A stretch of 64,000 nt of DNA from Dolichospermum sp. DET69 (GTDB lineage: Bacteria; Cyanobacteriota; Cyanobacteriia; Cyanobacteriales; Nostocaceae), in the NCBI GenBank assembly GCA_017355425.1, contig CP070233.1, forward strand, positions 2,893,501 to 2,957,500, read 5' to 3'. Position 1 is the first letter of the stretch, and each line of letters opens with the position of its first letter. Below, one piece after another: positions 8,735 to 17,476 of the stretch. Under the pieces are notes generated by a model. That model searched no databases. It was not told where the DNA came from and saw nothing but the letters and a program-made list of their open reading frames with translations. Made by a program: the position numbers and the translations under genes.

Positions 8735-9004
8735 TCACACTAATTCAGCAGCTAAAAGCCTACCTTCCAATGCTTCATACTCATCTTCTAGTAACCATAA
8801 CTTGGCAGTTTCATAATTATCACTAGAAAATACAACCTTATTACCCTGTTTAGGATCATAAATTTGACAATTTCCCTCACTGTCACAAAGTAATAACAGA
8901 ATATAGGTCGGTGATAACATCGGATCAATCCATACTTCTGTAAATTCCCAGTTATTCTTCAATAGGTCTGGTGCCGGGTATGACGTGGTATTGGTTGTCT
9001 GCAT
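8735..9004 (-). CDS. Third gene of RelE-type TA operon, unknown
   Basis: 89 residues, acidic, beginning MQTTNTTSYPAPDLLKNNWE; no known domain recognised. It starts 9 bp after the toxin stop and so is likely co-transcribed with the antitoxin-toxin pair. A DPKQGNKVVFSS segment and an acidic C-terminus are the only notable parts. Confidence 0.65.
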   Translation of the reverse strand: MQTTNTTSYPAPDLLKNNWEFTEVWIDPMLSPTYILLLLCDSEGNCQIYDPKQGNKVVFSSDNYETAKLWLLEDEYEALEGRLLAAELV

Positions 9005-9013
9005 TGATTTTAT

Positions 9014-9286
9014 CTAGTAAACTTCATCATGACTGCCAATATCTACAAATACAGCACCTCCATCATCAGTGAAGTAAAATATCACCCTTGCATCATAATC
9101 TATACTCAAACTCCAGGAATTTTTAAGAGTTCCTGATAATTTATGAGTTTTTAAACTGGGTTCAAAAGGATCTGCTGTAAACTGCTCTAACTTTTGCCAA
9201 AAACGTGCTTCTAAATCTAGATTACCCTTAATACGTTTTTTGAAAGCACGTTTAAATGAAGAACTAAAACTTACAATAATCATCAC
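9014..9286 (-). CDS. RelE/YafQ-like type II toxin (mRNA interferase)
   Basis: 90 residues with the RelE/ParE fold order: N-terminal SSSFKRAFKKRIKG helix, EARFWQKLEQFTADPF, the conserved HKLSGTLKNSWSLSID, and C-terminal DARVIFYF...DIGSHDEVY. The SGTLKN..SL.ID and GSHDEVY segments are typical of the YafQ/RelE-StbE branch, which cleaves mRNA on the ribosome. It overlaps the upstream antitoxin gene by 4 bp. Confidence 0.9.
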   Translation of the reverse strand: MMIIVSFSSSFKRAFKKRIKGNLDLEARFWQKLEQFTADPFEPSLKTHKLSGTLKNSWSLSIDYDARVIFYFTDDGGAVFVDIGSHDEVY

Positions 9287-9489
9287 TCTTCCATCAATTG
9301 TTTTAATTCATCAATATTTGCGGAAAAAGTGAGTTCACCATTTTCTTCTTCTCGCTTCGCACTTTGCAAATTTTGATAAATTTCCTCGCGGCGTTCTTCC
9401 CTCAAATATTGCTGCAATAACAATTGAATTTGTAACTTTTCTTCAATTGAAAACCCTTTTATTGCTTCTACCACATCAGTAAAAATCAT
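9283..9489 (-). CDS. Antitoxin of the RelE-like pair
   Basis: 68 residues from the ATG at 9489, with an AGGAGG site 11 bp upstream (a TTG at 9498 would lie too close to that site). The protein is short and highly charged (REERREEIYQ, SAKREEENGE), the profile of an antitoxin whose C-terminus wraps the toxin. Gene order antitoxin then toxin with an ATGA overlap supports this. The DNA-binding fold of the N-terminus is not recognisable by eye. Confidence 0.75.
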   Translation of the reverse strand: MIFTDVVEAIKGFSIEEKLQIQLLLQQYLREERREEIYQNLQSAKREEENGELTFSANIDELKQLMEE

Positions 9490-9618
9490 AACTAGCAATA
9501 CCTCCTGTTACCTATCTCATCTATTTAATATTTTAGCTGTATATAGGTTAAGTTGCGAAAACCCAAAGCTAATAAGGTATTATATTTTGGGTTTTATTAC
9601 GTTTGCACCAACCTACAA

Positions 9619-9969
9619 CTAAAATTCTTTATTACATGAGTTTGAGTTATAAGGAACAGAGTTTGTTCCTGTTTTGTAGTTACCTTTAAGAAATTTGGAT
9701 TCTGCATCTTTTAATAAATTGTCAGCATCTGATTCATTTAAGTCAGAACCAGCCACTAAATAGTACAAGCCTTGGCTGTCTGAGCAAATTTGCATATTTT
9801 TATACAATTCAGGACTGTAACCCTCAGTGATCAAGCGATCCTTGAAGCGGTCTGTGACTTCTAAGACAATGCCTTTTTCCGTCAACCGACCAAACACTTC
9901 CTTGAGCATGATTTCGGCAATTTGGGTAACTTCCAGCTTATTCAACTGACGGCAAAACGAATTTTCCAA
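9619..9969 (-). pseudogene. Chimeric ORF containing a duplicated piece of clpC
   Basis: A 116-residue frame. About residues 7-53 ([20 protein letters not shown] onward to EGYSP) are the same residues as the C-terminal AAA/D2-small-domain part of ClpC encoded at 13850-13995. The rest ([20 protein letters not shown] ... SCNKEF) is unrelated. DNA just upstream (9970-10012) has another fragment open in a different frame ([14 protein letters not shown]). The locus is a mosaic of gene pieces and is unlikely to make a functional protein. Confidence 0.75.
9809..9957 (-). repeat. Ectopic copy of clpC 3'-region
   Basis: About 148 bp match clpC bases 13850-13997 with only a few mismatches by eye (for example TTTTT/TTTCT, CGAC/CTAC, TGAG/TCAA). 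Same orientation as clpC, about 4 kb away. Confidence 0.88.
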
Positions 9970-10012
9970 CCTTGTTTGTCTTTGAGTTCATCTAAAAAAC
10001 GGGTAGCGAAGT

Positions 10013-10306
10013 TTATCCTTCCTCAAGCCACTTTTCATAACCAAAAATCAGCAATCTTTCCTTTAAATTAGCGATCTCTTCAGATGTGGGTATATCAATT
10101 AACTGTACCCGATATACATCATTGAGAACAACACTATAATCTTTACCGCTATAGTAAGCTACAACTTCAGCTAAATTCCTGTCTGACATTTCCTCACTAA
10201 GTAATGCTAAAAGCGGTAAATAAGATTGTGATTCTATTCCCTTGGGGAAAGCATTTTGAATTAATTTATATGTACTTTGTAGATGTGGTGAAATAGTGAT
10301 TTGCAT
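10013..10306 (-). CDS. DUF3349-like small protein, copy 2
   Basis: 97 residues, nearly identical to the product of 6155-6445 from LQSTYKLIQ to the identical ends WLEEG; the N-termini differ (MQITISPH here). DNA identity also extends through most of the two genes. It lies immediately downstream of the HEPN gene on the same strand (27 bp gap), so it may be read with the HEPN/DUF262 operon. Function unknown. Confidence 0.68.
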   Translation of the reverse strand: MQITISPHLQSTYKLIQNAFPKGIESQSYLPLLALLSEEMSDRNLAEVVAYYSGKDYSVVLNDVYRVQLIDIPTSEEIANLKERLLIFGYEKWLEEG

Positions 10307-10333
10307 GATTAATTGGTAAGCTTCGCTAAAGCA

Positions 10334-11395
10334 CTATTTTTTGAGTATGTAAAATGTGTGATTATCTTTAATTCTATGGTCTACAATTACAGCAATCTCT
10401 GTTTTTTCTGTAATTGGAAGTTCTTGATGATCTATTTTATTTAATTGGATTTCTAAAATAGGCTTTTTATAAAATCTATCTTCTTGCGTTTCAATTATTA
10501 GCATATCTCCGACTTTTATTGTATAATTTTTAATCTCAAATGCCAATATTTTATGATTAAAAATTCTAATCACTTTTTCTATTTTTTTAAAAGTACATAT
10601 TGATTCTTGCTTGATTAGTTGTTCAACTAATATTTCAAAAATGGCTTGACAATATTTTTCTAGAAATTGAATATAAGGTTCTAATGCAGAAATACCTAAA
10701 ATATCTAAAACTTCCGAACCATGAGCGATTTGGTTTCTTCTTTCCACTAAGTCATTAATTTTATTATATAAATCATCCTTGCTTGTTTGAAAAATAGTAG
10801 TTTTATCTAAACCAATTTCATTATTAAGGTCTTCATTATTTAATAATCCATTGTTCAAATCTAAGTGTAAATATTTAAATAGCTCTACAATTTTGTTATG
10901 TTTTAAATTACCTGATAAAAGAACAAATGCTTCAGTGTTAATTTGATAGTTAGTAGGATTAACGATACATTCATTTAGCTTCTTTAATACCTCCTCTTTT
11001 GTAAGATGCTGATATTTAGCACTTTCCCTAGTTGTAATAGTATTGATTAATTTTAAAGAAAGTTCAAAATGATTATCTCTAATCTTTTTATCCAGTTGAT
11101 TATATTCAGATACTACTCTAGATAGGGAATCAAGATATTCTTTAATCCATATTTCTACATATTTTTCCAGCAGTCCATAAAGTGAAATAATAGAAGCTTT
11201 ATATTCAAATATTCGTTTATCTGTTCTAAAACTTCTGTCGTGATCTTTTAGAGTATTCAGTAATTTCTTAATTTGTTCATTATCACTTTCTAGAACAGAA
11301 TAAGCAGTTAGATCGTTTACATATTGAATATGTTTTAAATATTCTTTAATTTGATTTAATTCTCTTTTGAAGTTTTCCAATGATTGTATATTCAT
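10334..11395 (-). CDS. MAE_28990/MAE_18760-type HEPN nuclease
   Basis: 353 residues. A long helical N-terminal part with KASIISLYGLLEKYVEIWI ends in the HEPN catalytic motif ERRNQIAHG (Arg220-Asn221-x3-His225), the R-x4-6-H ribonuclease signature. After it comes a beta-rich C-terminal segment (about 270-353). Size and motif fit the HEPN family first described from Microcystis genes MAE_28990/MAE_18760, which is associated with DUF262 genes. Its ATG is 15 bp after the stop of the DUF262 gene, so they form one operon. Predicted to be a toxin-like RNase in a defence module; biochemical activity is inferred. Confidence 0.85.
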   Translation of the reverse strand: MNIQSLENFKRELNQIKEYLKHIQYVNDLTAYSVLESDNEQIKKLLNTLKDHDRSFRTDKRIFEYKASIISLYGLLEKYVEIWIKEYLDSLSRVVSEYNQLDKKIRDNHFELSLKLINTITTRESAKYQHLTKEEVLKKLNECIVNPTNYQINTEAFVLLSGNLKHNKIVELFKYLHLDLNNGLLNNEDLNNEIGLDKTTIFQTSKDDLYNKINDLVERRNQIAHGSEVLDILGISALEPYIQFLEKYCQAIFEILVEQLIKQESICTFKKIEKVIRIFNHKILAFEIKNYTIKVGDMLIIETQEDRFYKKPILEIQLNKIDHQELPITEKTEIAVIVDHRIKDNHTFYILKK

Positions 11396-11410
11396 AATTT
11401 CTACTAAAGT

Positions 11411-12604
11411 TTATTTAATATAGCTTTGTAGAAATTTTTGAAAATATTGAATGCGTGCTTCTACATCTTTTTTGTTATTATAGCTACCATCAAAAAGATT
11501 TTTACTTTTTTCCTGTTGTATAAATGGTGATTTTCTACCGGAATATAAACTCCTCTCTATAGTCCCTTTGTGTTCAAGAAAAATTTCTTTGTGAGAAATA
11601 TTATTTGCAAATACCTGCATTATTGGATCATAAATAGTTTTTAATGGCGTTTTTCTGTTACGCCCTTCTTGTGGAGGGATGAAAGCTAAATTTCCTAATA
11701 TTTGATAAATTAAGTAAATAGTCTCATTAAAAAGATTTTCAAGTTTATTCATTGTTTCATCAGGATAACTATTTGCTTGTTTTAAATACTCATCTAAAAA
11801 TTTATCTACTGGGGATTTTAACTTATCTATATGACGATAAGCAAAGAACCGTAAAACTAATTCAACATCCTCCATTTTGCGATAAAACTCACTTTCAAGT
11901 AATTTTTTTTCTCCTTCACTTTCTAAAGGTAAATTCCACATTTTACGAAAATATTCATTTTGAGAAAGTTTTATACATAATTGGTTAAATTTACCATTGT
12001 GTAAAGCATTTCTTGTTTCCTGGGGAGTTAACTTTTCTCCACCACTGTTGAGTCTTTCAAAAACTATCTGTTTAAGATATTCCGCTTCTTCTTGACTTTT
12101 AGCTGTTTCTTGTAACAAGACAATAGAGGACAAATACCGTCTATCTATACCTCTTCTAACTTGTTCAGGTAAATTTTGATAGTTTCGTCCCTCAAGTTCT
12201 CGCCAATATTCTAATCCTTCTAGGTTAAAATTTCCTTTATAAAAATCATAAATAGCATTTAATCTTTGTTGTCCGTCCATTACTTCATAAATAGAGTATT
12301 CTATTTCATACAGAAAGATAGGTGGAATTGGTACATTCATTATGAATGATTCTATCAAACGAGATTTTCGAGCATTGTCCCACCTTTTTCTACGTTGGTA
12401 TTCAGGATTGAGGCGATACTTTTTACTATCAAGCATAGTTTCTATACTATCCAATGGGTAACGAGCTTGTTCTGTAACAATTCTAATTTCTCCCTTTTTA
12501 TATTTTTCATTAATTTCATCATCTGAAAGAGGAACTAGAAAAATAGGTAACTTATCTTGAAAAGTAAAAGTTTCACCTGACATTAGATAACTATTTGTAC
12601 TCAT
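11411..12604 (-). CDS. DUF262 (GmrSD-type N-terminal domain) protein
   Basis: 397 residues, ATG at 12604 with an AAGGAAG ribosome site. The ParB/Srx-like nuclease or NTPase core is clear: LNPEYQRRKRWD (65-76), EVMDGQQRLNAI (DGQQR at 110-114) and VFERLNSGGEKLTPQETRNA (181-200). These are the motifs of DUF262 in type IV restriction enzymes such as GmrSD and BrxU, where the domain binds nucleotide. The HNH-bearing DUF1524 half found in GmrSD is absent; instead the next gene is a HEPN nuclease, which may supply the effector. Confidence 0.9.
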   Translation of the reverse strand: MSTNSYLMSGETFTFQDKLPIFLVPLSDDEINEKYKKGEIRIVTEQARYPLDSIETMLDSKKYRLNPEYQRRKRWDNARKSRLIESFIMNVPIPPIFLYEIEYSIYEVMDGQQRLNAIYDFYKGNFNLEGLEYWRELEGRNYQNLPEQVRRGIDRRYLSSIVLLQETAKSQEEAEYLKQIVFERLNSGGEKLTPQETRNALHNGKFNQLCIKLSQNEYFRKMWNLPLESEGEKKLLESEFYRKMEDVELVLRFFAYRHIDKLKSPVDKFLDEYLKQANSYPDETMNKLENLFNETIYLIYQILGNLAFIPPQEGRNRKTPLKTIYDPIMQVFANNISHKEIFLEHKGTIERSLYSGRKSPFIQQEKSKNLFDGSYNNKKDVEARIQYFQKFLQSYIK

Positions 12605-12764
12605 ATTTATTCTTCCTTATATTTTTACTAATAAAATCTAAAACTTGAGGATTCTATAATTTTACAGTTTTCTGCAAGCTAGTATATCATATCTATCCAC
12701 AAGTGCCTCGTTACTGAAGCATTATTCTTCACTTTCAATTAATCTTTTACCATTTGTGGATGTA

Positions 12765-13310
12765 TTAGACTGTTTCCACAGAGAAAATAAAAACTCCCGA
12801 TGTATTTGGCCAGACAAACAAGTTTTGTTTATCAATATCTAAATCAATAGCAACTGCTTCTATCTGAGTGATAGAATTATCTTGATCTTTGTATTTCACT
12901 AATGTAGTGAATTCACCAATTTCTAAAGTTGGTTCGCCAATTTTCAATCTTACTGGTTGATCAAGTTGATCTGGTTTCCATCCAGCTATTCCGGTATGTT
13001 TTATGCTTTCAGTATGATATTTTATAACTATCTTGTCATCTAAATTTTTCCACCATTCACTAATTCTTTGAGCTTGAGGTTGACGATTTTTTGTATCATC
13101 ACAATACCAACGAATAGAATTTTCACTATATCTGATTGCTTCTATAACTTTTTCTTCCCAATGTTCATCATTTGGTTTTATACTAACCATGCGACCTTCA
13201 GATTTTGAGCGATCTACATAGGCATAAAATGCTTCATTATCTTCTCGGTGAGTAAGAACATAGCGACGTAGTTGATCGAGATTCATGGTTTGATAATTAG
13301 CTAAAGTCAT
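12765..13310 (-). CDS. DUF6887-like N-terminus fused to a C-terminal extension
   Basis: 181 residues. The first 45 (NYQTMNLDQLRRYVLTHRED, EAFYAYVDRS) match the DUF6887 family, which is normally a free protein of about 60-80 residues encoded beside DUF6888. Here about 130 further residues follow, with SENSIRWYCDD and a beta-rich C-terminal half; I do not recognise that part. A GGAGGA site inside the 3' end of the preceding DUF6888 gene decides the start. Role unknown; the pairing is TA-like in layout. Confidence 0.7.
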   Translation of the reverse strand: MTLANYQTMNLDQLRRYVLTHREDNEAFYAYVDRSKSEGRMVSIKPNDEHWEEKVIEAIRYSENSIRWYCDDTKNRQPQAQRISEWWKNLDDKIVIKYHTESIKHTGIAGWKPDQLDQPVRLKIGEPTLEIGEFTTLVKYKDQDNSITQIEAVAIDLDIDKQNLFVWPNTSGVFIFSVETV

Positions 13311-13313
13311 GCT

Positions 13314-13496
13314 TTATCCTCCAATAATTTTATATTCTCCACTCGGTTCAATCTCGAACTCTATATTTTCTCCGGCAAGTATATATAAATTACCTGTACG
13401 TTTATCTATTCTAACTAATTCTATGCTTTTGAACATTTTAGTAAGGTCATAGCACACATTATATAATTTTTGAGCTTGTTCATTCGTAGGTTTCAT
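13314..13496 (-). CDS. DUF6888 family small protein
   Basis: 60 residues with the family's core (TNEQAQKLYNVCYDLTKMF, IDKRTGNLYILAGE, IEPSGEY). It is the customary upstream partner of DUF6887 in cyanobacteria; the next gene starts 3 bp after its stop. Function not known. Confidence 0.8.
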   Translation of the reverse strand: MKPTNEQAQKLYNVCYDLTKMFKSIELVRIDKRTGNLYILAGENIEFEIEPSGEYKIIGG

Positions 13497-13661
13497 TTTT
13501 CCTTTAGTTCATCCACCTATTATAACGGTTGGTAATACTGATGGTACTATAAAAAACACTAAATAAGTTTATTTTCTCCTCTCTGCGCCTGGAGCGCGAA
13601 ACAAAAAAAACGGCAGAGAACTGAAATCCTCCACCGTTCAATTAACAATTAAAAAACCTAA

Positions 13662-16133
13662 CTAAGACTCAACACCTTGGGGTAACAACTCCCGTGTTCG
13701 TTGAGAACTAACTTGCACAATGCCATTTTCATCAACGTCAACAAGAGCAGTATCGCCATCTTTGATGCGTCCAGACAGAATTTCTTCCGCCAAACTATCT
13801 TCCAATAAGCGCATAATTGCCCGACGTAATGGCCTTGCACCGTAGCTAGGACTATAACCCTCAGTGATCAAGCGATCCTTGAAGCGGTCTGTGACTTCTA
13901 AGACAATGCCTTTCTCCGTCAACCTACCAAACACTTCCTTCAACATGATTTCGGCAATTTGGGTAACTTCCAGCTTGTTCAACTGACGGAAGACGATAAT
14001 TTCATCTAACCGGTTCAGGAACTCAGGACGGAAGTATTGCTTCAGTTCCTCATTCACCAAAGAGCGAATTCTGTTGTATTGTGTCTCAGTCGCATCTTCA
14101 GAGAACTCGAATCCGATACCGCTACCACCTTTTTCAATTACCTTAGAACCAATATTGGAAGTCAAAATCAGCAAGGTGTTCTTAAAGTCCACCGTGCGAC
14201 CTTTTGCGTCAGTTAAACGCCCATCTTCCAAAATTTGCAAAAGCATATTGAATACATCGGGGTGTGCTTTTTCGATTTCGTCAAACAGCACCACAGTGTA
14301 AGGACGACGACGGACAGCTTCAGTTAACTGACCACCTTCGTTGTAGCCGACATAACCAGGAGGTGAACCGATCAATTTACTGACGGTGTGACGCTCCATG
14401 TATTCGGACATATCCAAGCGAATCATGGCTTCTTCGGCACCGAAGAAGTATGAAGCCAAAGATTTGGCCAATTCGGTTTTACCTACCCCAGTTGGTCCAG
14501 AGAAGACAAAACTAGCGATCGGCCGATTCGGATTCTTCAAGCCAACACGAGCGCGACGAATAGCGCGGGAAACAGCCTTCACAGCGTCTTCCTGACCAAT
14601 TAGGCGCTGGTGTAAGGTATCCTCCATGTGCAGCAACTTCTCAGACTCAGATTCGGTGAGTTTGTTCACCGGTACACCTGTCCAGGAAGCGACAATGTGA
14701 GCAATGTCTTCTTCTGTAACTACAGGTTCAACACCGTCACCACTAGCACCGTTACTCTTAGTTTGAGCAATAGTGCGGATTTCAGCTTTGATTTCCATTT
14801 CCCGATCGCGCAATTCTCCAGCCCGATCAAAGTCCTGGGAACGGACTGCATCATCTTTTTCTTTTAAGATCTGCCGTAGTTCCTTGTCTAATTCCTTAGC
14901 TGCTGGGGGCAGTTGGGAGTTAATCAAGCGCACCCGTGAACCGGCTTCATCCATCAAGTCAATGGCTTTATCTGGCAAAAAGCGATCGCTAATGTAACGA
15001 TCAGACAACTTGGCAGCCGCAACCAATGCTTCATCGGATATCTTCAGCTTGTGGTGTGCTTCATAGCGATCGCGCAAACCATATAAAATTTCTATTGTTT
15101 CATCAACAGAAGGTTCACCCACCATCACAGGCTGGAAGCGTCTTTCCAACGCTGCATCCCGTTCAATGTGTTTGCGGTACTCATCCAATGTAGTCGCACC
15201 GATACATTGCAATTCACCCCGCGCCAAAGCTGGCTTGAGGATATTTGCCGCATCAATCGCCCCTTCGGCTGCACCTGCACCAATTAAGGTGTGAACTTCG
15301 TCAATAACGAGGATGACATTACCCGCAGAGCGGATCTCATCCATAATTTTTTTGAGACGTTCTTCAAATTCACCCCGATATTTAGTTCCTGCTACCAGTA
15401 AACCAATATCGAGAGTGACAACACGCTTATCTTCCAAGATATCGGGGATATCCTTACTGGCGATGCGTGAAGCTAAACCTTCAGCGATGGCGGTTTTACC
15501 AACACCTGGTTCACCAATCAACACGGGATTGTTTTTAGTCCGGCGACCCAAAATTTGAATTACCCGCTCAATTTCCTTGGCGCGTCCCACCACAGGATCG
15601 AGCTTGTTATCAATGGCCATTTGGGTCAGGTTTGATCCAAACTCATCGAGAGTTGGGGTTTTAGTGCGACCAGAGGGGCCACCCGGCGTAACTTCCGCCG
15701 TTTCTCCCAACATCCGAATCACTTGGGTTCTCACCTTGGTCAAATCTACACCGAGGTTTTCTAGCACCCTGGCTGCGACACCTTCCCCTTCGCGGATCAG
15801 TCCCAACAGCAGATGCTCGGTACCAATGTAGTTATGCCCCAATTGGCGTGCTTCTTCCAAGGATAGTTCTAAAACCCGTTTTGCCCGTGGCGTAAACGGA
15901 ATTTCTACGGCGACAAAGCCTGAACCCCGGCCTATGATTTTCTCAACTTCAATGCGAGCATCTTTAAGATTAACTCCCATTGATTTCAGCACCTTGGCGG
16001 CCACTCCTGTACCTTCGCCAATCAGACCCAAGAGGATCTGCTCAGTTCCGACAAAGTTGTGACCTAAACGGCGGGCCTCTTCTTGGGCCAGCATGATTAC
16101 CTTAATGGCTTTTTCTGTGAAGCGTTCAAACAT
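13662..16133 (-). CDS. clpC: ATP-dependent Clp protease ATP-binding subunit ClpC
   Basis: 823 residues from the ATG at 16133 ([15 protein letters not shown], the conserved ClpC start; the longer frame is not used). Two Clp_N repeats ([30 protein letters not shown]), AAA module 1 with GEPGVGKTA and [20 protein letters not shown], a UVR-type coiled middle region, AAA module 2 with [15 protein letters not shown], and the ClpB D2-small domain. It is the HSP100 unfoldase of the essential cyanobacterial ClpC-ClpP3/R protease. A piece of its 3' region is duplicated at 9809-9957. Confidence 0.98.
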   Translation of the reverse strand: MFERFTEKAIKVIMLAQEEARRLGHNFVGTEQILLGLIGEGTGVAAKVLKSMGVNLKDARIEVEKIIGRGSGFVAVEIPFTPRAKRVLELSLEEARQLGHNYIGTEHLLLGLIREGEGVAARVLENLGVDLTKVRTQVIRMLGETAEVTPGGPSGRTKTPTLDEFGSNLTQMAIDNKLDPVVGRAKEIERVIQILGRRTKNNPVLIGEPGVGKTAIAEGLASRIASKDIPDILEDKRVVTLDIGLLVAGTKYRGEFEERLKKIMDEIRSAGNVILVIDEVHTLIGAGAAEGAIDAANILKPALARGELQCIGATTLDEYRKHIERDAALERRFQPVMVGEPSVDETIEILYGLRDRYEAHHKLKISDEALVAAAKLSDRYISDRFLPDKAIDLMDEAGSRVRLINSQLPPAAKELDKELRQILKEKDDAVRSQDFDRAGELRDREMEIKAEIRTIAQTKSNGASGDGVEPVVTEEDIAHIVASWTGVPVNKLTESESEKLLHMEDTLHQRLIGQEDAVKAVSRAIRRARVGLKNPNRPIASFVFSGPTGVGKTELAKSLASYFFGAEEAMIRLDMSEYMERHTVSKLIGSPPGYVGYNEGGQLTEAVRRRPYTVVLFDEIEKAHPDVFNMLLQILEDGRLTDAKGRTVDFKNTLLILTSNIGSKVIEKGGSGIGFEFSEDATETQYNRIRSLVNEELKQYFRPEFLNRLDEIIVFRQLNKLEVTQIAEIMLKEVFGRLTEKGIVLEVTDRFKDRLITEGYSPSYGARPLRRAIMRLLEDSLAEEILSGRIKDGDTALVDVDENGIVQVSSQRTRELLPQGVES

Positions 16134-16181
16134 GGCATTTTTCCCATCACCTGCGTCGTGCCGGTACGTTGATTTTAGCAC

Positions 16182-16741
16182 AGGCTAAAATTTTGGATAT
16201 CTATATCAACAATAGTAGATATCCAATTACGATGACACAGATTGATGGGTTAATGAGTAGCTATTAATTAATATCTATGTAGCTAGTGTACTGAGGAGGG
16301 TGATATTACCAGCATTTTGGGTACTAAATCTAAACAATAGACTATTGATGTGGCGATTTTAGTTAATTGTCCCAAACACAACCTAGTTAGCATAGAATGT
16401 GTATCAATGTCAATCCCATTGGCTTAATGATAAGTTTTTTTTATCAATAAAGATTTTAACAAAATATATTTTGATAGAAAATCAGGTCAAAAAATTTATT
16501 TTGTCGTAACTGCCTAGCTAGTAGTGATAGGGGAAAGAAAAACAGAGACATTACCAAGTATTACCCAATTAATAAGGGTTTGAGGCTTTTGGTGAGAAAC
16601 CTGGGTTGGATGTTCTATATTCCGTCTGAGTCGAAACCTATAGTTTTTTTAGTAAAAACTCAAGTTTTCAAGATGAATGGGATTTATAATATTTTCTGGC
16701 TCTAATATTTGTTTTCATATTTGCCCTGAAATAGAATTCTC
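16182..16741. other. 560-bp intergenic region upstream of clpC
   Basis: A+T-rich, with no ORF of note and no tRNA recognised. It should contain the clpC promoter and the 3' end of the DUF4276 gene. I see no clear CIRCE or other named operator. Confidence 0.45.
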
Positions 16742-17476
16742 TTAGACATCGCTTAACAAGCAAGACATAAGATAATTATACATTTCCCGAAATAAAGGGC
16801 ATTTTCTTTGCACTTCATCCGGTCGAATTTCTAATAAAAGTAAAGGAGTATGATAACCTTTAGAAAATCTTGTTGTACTACTATCAAATTCTTCAAGGAT
16901 GCTTGAGTCAATTAATGCTTCTGATAGCTTTTCTTGACAACAATCTCTTGCAGGATCATACTCACTAAAAGATTCAGGATGATCAAAGGGAATATTCCTT
17001 TTTGTACTTAACCACCAACGCATTTTTTCATGTCTACTACGAAAATCTGGATGTTTACCTATTGTATTACTCCAATCTGCAATAATCCAAGATTCTATTT
17101 CAGGTGCAGCAAAACCAATAAAGTGCTTAATATTATCACTTGCAGGTATTTTAGATATTATTTCTTCGATACTGTCTTTGATACTTTTTTTCTGTTGAAT
17201 TGAATTTCGACAATCTAAATCATCAAACACTAAAATCAAATTACATCTGTTTGGCTCATTTTTTAAAGCTCTGGGTAATTCCTTACTAATTTGCTCAATT
17301 AAACTTTTCCCAGTTTTCCCATAGCCAACCATTTTACCAGGTTTAGGTCCTGGCTTTTGACGTGCTGGTGTTTTACGTTCAAATCTATAACCAGGAAAGT
17401 TCTTTTCTAAAAATGGAATTAGTCCGATAACTTCAGCCACACCACCACCAGCAAAAACCCATACTACCACGGCCAT
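16742..17476 (-). CDS. DUF4276 (TOPRIM-like, RloB-related) protein
   Basis: 244 residues. An N-terminal strand with GGGVAEVIGLIPFLEKNF supplies the TOPRIM-type glutamate (Glu15), and CNLILVFDDLDC gives the second strand with an acidic D-D-x-D, the residues that bind metal in TOPRIM nucleases. It overlaps the ATPase gene by 13 bp. ATPase plus separate TOPRIM-protein pairs include the anti-phage systems PARIS (AriA/AriB) and AbiL-like loci, so an effector nuclease role under control of the ATPase is plausible but inferred. The first glycine-rich loop replaces the commoner VEGxTE motif. Confidence 0.75.
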   Translation of the reverse strand: MAVVVWVFAGGGVAEVIGLIPFLEKNFPGYRFERKTPARQKPGPKPGKMVGYGKTGKSLIEQISKELPRALKNEPNRCNLILVFDDLDCRNSIQQKKSIKDSIEEIISKIPASDNIKHFIGFAAPEIESWIIADWSNTIGKHPDFRSRHEKMRWWLSTKRNIPFDHPESFSEYDPARDCCQEKLSEALIDSSILEEFDSSTTRFSKGYHTPLLLLEIRPDEVQRKCPLFREMYNYLMSCLLSDV

